This document shows positions 34,926 to 38,973 of a stretch of DNA of 38,973 nt, one piece after another (the first letter of the stretch is position 1; each line of letters begins with the position of its first letter). Position numbers and translations under genes: made by a program. The notes under the pieces are model-generated. The model saw only the letters and a program-made list of their open reading frames with translations. It was not told the origin of the DNA and searched no databases. The stretch lies in the NCBI GenBank assembly GCA_903906135.1, contig CAIVJE010000008.1, forward strand, positions 1 through 38,973. Reading direction: 5' to 3'. This DNA comes from an uncultured Verrucomicrobiota bacterium. Lineage in GTDB: Bacteria; Verrucomicrobiota; Verrucomicrobiia; Opitutales; Opitutaceae.

Positions 34926-35462
34926 TTAGCGCAGGCGCATGAGGCGCAGCGTGGTACTCTGGCCGTCGATAACTAAAACAAATTGGCCATGCGGACGGGC
35001 GTGGATTTCGATACTTTTACCCACGAGTTCATAGGTGATCGGCTCAAAGCCTTCCCACACTTGACCGTTATCGAGGCGGAAGCGATTGGCTGATTCCCAT
35101 TTCACCACGGTGCCGACCAACGGAGGGAGCGTGCGCCACTCCGTGTCGTCGAAGGCAGGCAGACCAAAGCGCTGGAGCCAGCCAGTCTTGGGCTGGACCA
35201 TGGGCAGGGGCGCAGGGGTCGCGGCGGCGACGGCCGCCGCGCGGGCGGTCACGAGCGCTGTTTGTAAATGAGTCGTCGTCGCCGCCTGTTGGCGAATGAG
35301 GGCGGCATCGATGACGCCGAGTTCGTCCGGACTGAGGCGATCGAGTCCCGCGCGTTGCCATTCTGCTGGGGTGAGGACGGCTTGGAGGCCGGGAAATTTT
35401 TCCGCGGCAGAGCAGGCGACGGTGAGGAGCAAGCAAAGGAACCAGCGTGGGGCCAATTTCAT
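34926..35462 (-). CDS. Small exported protein of unknown function
   Basis: 178 residues; a Sec signal ends near VACSAAE (about 14-21). The VACS lies where a lipobox would be, so a lipoprotein is possible (Cys17 or 18). After it comes LTPAEWQRAGLDRLSPDELGVIDAAL, a helical pattern, then an Ala-rich helix (about 60-84), and a C-terminal half of beta type: VGTVVKWESANRFRLDNGQVWEGFEP...GQFVLVIDGQSTTLRLMRLR, which looks like a small beta-barrel of the kind that ends many Opitutaceae hypothetical proteins. No catalytic motif. It lies 110 nt downstream of the ABC exporter gene and could be transcribed with it. Confidence 0.75.
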   Translation of the reverse strand: MKLAPRWFLCLLLTVACSAAEKFPGLQAVLTPAEWQRAGLDRLSPDELGVIDAALIRQQAATTTHLQTALVTARAAAVAAATPAPLPMVQPKTGWLQRFGLPAFDDTEWRTLPPLVGTVVKWESANRFRLDNGQVWEGFEPITYELVGKSIEIHARPHGQFVLVIDGQSTTLRLMRLR

Positions 35463-35572
35463 GGGGAAAGTTTGAGGCGATCGCTGCCAGTGAACGAGGA
35501 TAAAATATCTAGCTCGGCTGAAAATTCACGAAGGTCCACTGGCCGATTTTGCGCACCGCGGGGCGCTTCGAG

Positions 35573-37327
35573 TTAGAGCTGCAGAAAATCATCGCCCGTA
35601 TTTTGGGCGGCGACCATGCGGGCGAAGGGACCGCCGCGGGCGACGAGGGTGAGAAAATCACCTTCTTCAGTGATGCGACCCGCCTCGAGCACGATAATGC
35701 GACTGGCGTTGCGGATGGTGCTGAGGCGGTGGGCGATGGTAATCACGGTGCGCCCGGCGGCGAGACGGTCGAGGGCTTCTTGGATCAACCGCTCGCTTTG
35801 ATAATCGAGCGCGGAAGTGGCTTCATCCAAAATGAGCACGGGCGGATTACGCAAAATGGCGCGCGCGATCGCGAGGCGCTGGCGTTGGCCGCCGGAAAGA
35901 GTGACGCCGCGCTCGCCCACAGCGGTCGCGTAGCCGTTGGGTAAGCGCAGAATAAATTCTTCGGCATTTGCCTGCTGCGCGGCTTGTCGTAACTCGTCGT
36001 CGGTGGCGTCGGCGCGAGCAAAACGTAAATTGTCACTGATCGAACCTGATAGCAGCAGGCTATCTTGTAACACCACGGCCAATTGCCGGCGAACCCAGCG
36101 CATGTCCCATTCTGACTGGGGGACTCCATCAATAAAAATTTGGCCGCTGGAGGCGGCGTAGAGTCCGAGCAGTAAATTTGCCAACGTACTTTTCCCTGAG
36201 CCCGAAGGTCCGACCAAGGCGACCTGCTCCCCGGGTTTAATGGAAAGATTAATTTGGTGGAGCACCAGTTGCTCGGGGGCGGTGGGGTAGGCGAAGTTAA
36301 CTGAATCGAATACGATATCACCGCTGAGGCGGTCAGCGCGGCGCGTGCCTTGCCATTGTTCGACGTAGGCGGAATCGATGAGGTCCTTGATGCTATGGAA
36401 ACTTTCGCGGCCGATAAAAAATTGTTCGCTGAGGCTCACGAAGGCTTGAATGGGGCCGAGGACGATCGGGAGGCCCGCGACAAAGGCGAAAAGGGTGCCG
36501 TAGGAAATGTCGCCCCGGATGGCGAGCAAGGCCCCTCCGGCCATCACGACCAGCGCGATGACCTGCGTGCTCACATACCAAAAGGTGCCAAAAATTGCGT
36601 TGAGATAGCTCTGGTGGATGCGTTGGCGGGCAAAATCTAAACTGCTGCGGTCCAAGTCGGCCTCGGCTTGTTTTTCTTCACCGAAGCTGCGGACCAGACG
36701 GAGCGCGGAAATATATTCGCTGGCGGTGCCGGTTAGTTGTTCCTGCGCGAGCCGGGCAGCGTGATTACTATACTGAATTCGGGCGAAGAAATAATATTTA
36801 GCGAGAGCGTAGGCGGGGATGACGAGGCCGAGGACCAAGGCGAGGCGCCAATTGAGAATCGTGAGAATAATAAAAATACTCACGCCATAGAGCACATTGG
36901 GCAGAAATTGATTGAGGATATTATAAAGCAGCGCCTCAACTTTTTGCGTATCGAAGGCGTATTTTGCCAATAAGCGCCCCGTTTTTTGCTGGTCTAAATA
37001 ACCGAAACTCAGGAACTGCAGTTTGAAGAAAATGCGACTGCGCATCTCGACCATCATTTGCGCCATGGCTTGGGCGATGACGTGGGCGCCCCAGACAGAG
37101 AAAACATAATGCACCCCGAGTAAGAGAAGGAACCACCCGCTCAGTTGCAAAATGGCGAATGAATTGTGGGCGGGGACCGCGACATCAATCATGCGTTGGA
37201 ACAGCCACGCGCACGGGGCCACGGCGAGGGAGCGCAGCAGCGAGAGACCAAAGCCGCGCCAGAGGCGGTCGCGGCTGCCCCACAAATAACCGGCCAAGGT
37301 ACGCGAGGCGAGGGCCTCTGGAGTCAT
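35573..37327 (-). CDS. ABC exporter (fused membrane and ATPase domains)
   Basis: 584 residues from the ATG at 37327; a TTG at 37342 would add five residues and overlap the oxidoreductase stop by 4 nt, and is an acceptable alternative. Six TM helices (about 25-310) are fused to an ABC ATPase (about 335-580): Walker A GPSGSGKST (K379), Q-loop Q421, signature LSGGQ (477-481), Walker B LILDEA (D501, E502) and switch His533. All are intact. This MsbA/type IV exporter family moves lipids, peptides or drugs outward as a homodimer or heterodimer. Coupling to a Gfo/Idh oxidoreductase is odd for a housekeeping exporter and suggests it could move a sugar-linked product. Substrate unknown. Confidence 0.93.
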   Translation of the reverse strand: MTPEALASRTLAGYLWGSRDRLWRGFGLSLLRSLAVAPCAWLFQRMIDVAVPAHNSFAILQLSGWFLLLLGVHYVFSVWGAHVIAQAMAQMMVEMRSRIFFKLQFLSFGYLDQQKTGRLLAKYAFDTQKVEALLYNILNQFLPNVLYGVSIFIILTILNWRLALVLGLVIPAYALAKYYFFARIQYSNHAARLAQEQLTGTASEYISALRLVRSFGEEKQAEADLDRSSLDFARQRIHQSYLNAIFGTFWYVSTQVIALVVMAGGALLAIRGDISYGTLFAFVAGLPIVLGPIQAFVSLSEQFFIGRESFHSIKDLIDSAYVEQWQGTRRADRLSGDIVFDSVNFAYPTAPEQLVLHQINLSIKPGEQVALVGPSGSGKSTLANLLLGLYAASSGQIFIDGVPQSEWDMRWVRRQLAVVLQDSLLLSGSISDNLRFARADATDDELRQAAQQANAEEFILRLPNGYATAVGERGVTLSGGQRQRLAIARAILRNPPVLILDEATSALDYQSERLIQEALDRLAAGRTVITIAHRLSTIRNASRIIVLEAGRITEEGDFLTLVARGGPFARMVAAQNTGDDFLQL

Positions 37328-37338
37328 GGGGGCAGTGT

Positions 37339-38451
37339 TCAACCGCGTTCCGGCGGCTGACCTTTCGTCCGCGGCGGGGCGCGGTGACCATGGAGGGCCG
37401 TGTAGAAAGAATCACCCGGCCGGATGGAGCCACGCGGGACAATTTCACCGGTGAAGGCTGATTTGTAGATGGCCGTCAGCAGCTCAAGTGTCTGGCGCGC
37501 TTGGAATCCGGACGTGAGTGGTCGCCGTTGCGCATCACGATCCGCCACAAAGGCGTTGAGCTGCGCGCCGTGGGAGGAGCTGATTTCCGCGGGGAAATTC
37601 TGCCACGCTTGCATGAGGCTATCATCTGGCCCCGGTGGGATTGGCGTGAGCTTCCAATTGTCGCGGGAGTAACCGTAAAGATGAGTGAGCTCCAGAGTCG
37701 CACGCTGATAGTCGAGCCGGAGATAGGTTTCTTGGCGCGGGCTGAGGGCGCTGTTGACGATGGAGCCCATGGCGCCGTTGGCAAAGCGGACGATGGCCAT
37801 GGAAACATCTTCGACTTCGATCGCCCGATCGAGCGTGCCGGCCGCCGCGCGGACGTCACGCCAGTCGCCCATCAGGTGGAGAAAATGATCCATCGCGTGA
37901 ATCCCGAGCCCCATCGTGGGACCGCCGAGTTCTGTATTCCAACGACCCCGCCATGGCACCGCATAATACGCCGCATCGCGGAACCAGAGTGTGTTGCAGA
38001 CTCCGACGAGCGGTTGTCCTAACTGGCCTTGGTCGGCGAGGTGGCGAACATGCGCCGTCGATGAACCAAAGCGCATCTGGAAAATACACGAAGTGAAACA
38101 GCCCGTGCGTTGCTCGGCTGCTTCGATCAAATCCAATTCGGCTAAGGAGCCGCAGAGAGGCTTTTCGCACAGTACCCAGGCGCCTGCTTCCATGCCAGCA
38201 ATGCTCATGCTGGCATGCTGGGCGGGCGGCGTGGCGATTAAAATAATATCGGGACGCTCGGCCTTCAGCATCGTGGCGTAATCCGTGTAGTGGCGGGGAA
38301 TTTTATGCTGCCCCGCAAAATCTGCTACCCGCTTGGCGTCAATATCGACCGCCGCATCGAGGGTTACCCGGCCCTGCGTGTCCTCAACCGCGCGCACATG
38401 CGCATCGCCGATTGAACCGGTGCCGACAAGGACAGCGCGGTAGGTTTTCAT
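37339..38451 (-). CDS. Gfo/Idh/MocA-family NAD(P)-dependent oxidoreductase
   Basis: 370 residues. The N-terminal Rossmann domain has VGTGSIGDAHVRA (9-21), followed by IATPPAQH (72-79) and the family hallmark EKPLC (96-100). The C-terminal alpha/beta domain (about 120-340) carries GIHAMDHFLHLMGDW (183-197), with the active-site His/Asp region. These enzymes oxidise sugar or sugar-acid hydroxyls, often forming 3-keto sugars, or reduce related carbonyls. No signal peptide, so cytoplasmic. It is the first gene of a two-gene operon with the ABC exporter. Together with the isomerase-like protein at 14226 it fits a keto-sugar route, an inference from family habits. Confidence 0.93.
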   Translation of the reverse strand: MKTYRAVLVGTGSIGDAHVRAVEDTQGRVTLDAAVDIDAKRVADFAGQHKIPRHYTDYATMLKAERPDIILIATPPAQHASMSIAGMEAGAWVLCEKPLCGSLAELDLIEAAEQRTGCFTSCIFQMRFGSSTAHVRHLADQGQLGQPLVGVCNTLWFRDAAYYAVPWRGRWNTELGGPTMGLGIHAMDHFLHLMGDWRDVRAAAGTLDRAIEVEDVSMAIVRFANGAMGSIVNSALSPRQETYLRLDYQRATLELTHLYGYSRDNWKLTPIPPGPDDSLMQAWQNFPAEISSSHGAQLNAFVADRDAQRRPLTSGFQARQTLELLTAIYKSAFTGEIVPRGSIRPGDSFYTALHGHRAPPRTKGQPPERG

Positions 38452-38568
38452 GGGTTAATGGTGGGTGAGGATGAAGAGCGCAAAGGGAGTCCGCGAAACG
38501 CGGAAGTATGAGAGAGCCTATTTAATAGAAATGGGCGATATGAATTATCTGAAAATAAATGAAAATTA

Positions 38569-38597
38569 ATTACAGGCTGCCATCGGTCTAGGGGCAA
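38569..38597 (-). promoter_or_regulatory. Candidate sigma-70 promoter for the oxidoreductase-exporter operon
   Basis: On the minus strand TTGCCC (38592-38597) and TGTAAT (38569-38574) are 17 nt apart, matching -35 at 4 of 6 and -10 at 5 of 6 positions. The start codon is about 118 nt downstream, leaving a leader of about 110 nt. Confidence 0.4.
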
Positions 38598-38767
38598 GAA
38601 AGAGGAAAAAAGATATAAATTTGGGCACCGTCCACCATTGAATTGAGGGCTGCCATCCTCGCCGCCACGAGTCCTCGGGCGGGGCGGTCATTGGGTCCTA
38701 GCCGCAGCCACGCTCAGTGCCCGTGCGGCTATGCACCACCCGCCGCCCGTGCGCCTAATTCTAATCT

Positions 38768-38814
38768 CCTGACGCTTGTTTGTAATATATTATATTACAA
38801 ACGAGCGTTTCAGG
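38768..38814. other. Long palindrome with a perfect 23-bp AT-rich core
   Basis: 38779-38801 is a perfect palindrome (11 bp each side of T38790, with TTTGTAATATA as the left half). The pairing extends outward through 38773-38778 with 38802-38807 (one G-T pair) and, after a 2-nt bulge, 38768-38772 with 38810-38814. It begins 4 nt after the stop codon of the right-edge gene. It could be a terminator of that gene, although no T-run follows, or a regulator site. Confidence 0.65.
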
Positions 38815-38817
38815 GCG

Positions 38818-38973
38818 TTACTTCACGCCGACGAGGGTGAGGATTTTATCTCCCGTGAGCCGGCGCTCGGGTGGCAGGCTGTGCGGGGTGCGATTGCCGA
38901 AGACTTTCGCTAGTTCGACGAATTTAGCTTGGGTCGCTTTAACAAATTCCTCCACCGGGCGGGTCTCGCCCCC
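38818..38973 (-). CDS. C-terminal part of an unidentified gene (5' part outside window)
   Basis: The reverse complement reads 51 uninterrupted codons from the window edge to a TAA at 38818. The fragment contains VEEFVKATQAKFVELAKVFG, then NRTPHSLPPERRLTGDKIL and ends LTLVGVK. Codon use is like that of the neighbours. I do not recognise the family. It runs off the right edge. Confidence 0.6.
   Translation of the reverse strand, partial: GGETRPVEEFVKATQAKFVELAKVFGNRTPHSLPPERRLTGDKILTLVGVK

Larger units (their letters stand above)
38452..38817. other. Gene-free stretch upstream of the oxidoreductase
   Basis: Apart from the candidate promoter and the long palindrome listed here, these 366 nt show an AT-rich part (38520-38570) and a GC-rich part (38640-38760) with no credible ORF. 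Confidence 0.6.

Noticed and set aside
35486-35543. Inverted repeat GCCAGTG / CACTGGC before the small exported gene
   Set aside because: Only 7 bp arms with a 44-nt spacer; too weak to call a terminator or operator.

Overview
The window reads as a high-GC chromosomal segment of a Verrucomicrobiota bacterium, most likely of the family Opitutaceae. The reasons are the TonB-dependent receptor with an N-terminal coiled coil and an Ala/Pro linker, the mix of SSS symporters, Gfo/Idh oxidoreductase, xylose-isomerase-like protein, PmoA/DUF6807 and GxGYxYP proteins, many Tat- and Sec-exported enzymes, and start codons preceded by pyrimidine-rich rather than Shine-Dalgarno leaders. The taxonomic call is inference from gene content. 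I see no rRNA, tRNA, CRISPR array, transposase or phage gene.

Layout. (A) 1-15080, all on the minus strand. In transcription order: a sugar-phosphate isomerase/epimerase-like protein, a LacI-family regulator, a TonB-dependent receptor closed by a clear intrinsic terminator, a small exported protein, a GxGYxYP protein, two tandem Tat-exported heparinase II/III-like enzymes, an SSS symporter and an isochorismatase-like hydrolase cut by the left edge. (B) 15363-30110, on the plus strand and divergent from A: a GH78-like enzyme, a DUF6807 protein and a Tat-exported class V PLP enzyme joined by ATGA overlaps; then a duplicated two-gene module (Asp-box beta-propeller plus a large exported protein of a family I do not recognise), an exported M28 peptidase and a second SSS symporter. 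An exported RidA-family gene lies on the opposite strand inside this block. (C) 30184-38973, mixed: a large exported six-hairpin-glycosidase-like protein, an exported peptidase-E-like protein, a mutarotase-like protein, a small exported protein, an ABC exporter paired with a Gfo/Idh/MocA oxidoreductase, and the last 51 codons of an unidentified gene at the right edge.

How it may work together (inference). The receptor, the two heparinase-like enzymes, the duplicated unknown proteins, the glycosidase-like proteins, two symporters, the isomerase and oxidoreductase, and the LacI regulator look like a glycan-use locus without a SusD partner. The unusual part is the nitrogen side: an exported PLP enzyme, an exported RidA, an exported M28 peptidase, an exported peptidase E and an isochorismatase-like hydrolase. 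This suggests a substrate carrying amino-acid or amide groups, for example a glycopeptide or amino-acyl-substituted polysaccharide. The best candidates for something undescribed are the duplicated propeller/unknown module and the extracytoplasmic PLP enzyme plus RidA pair.
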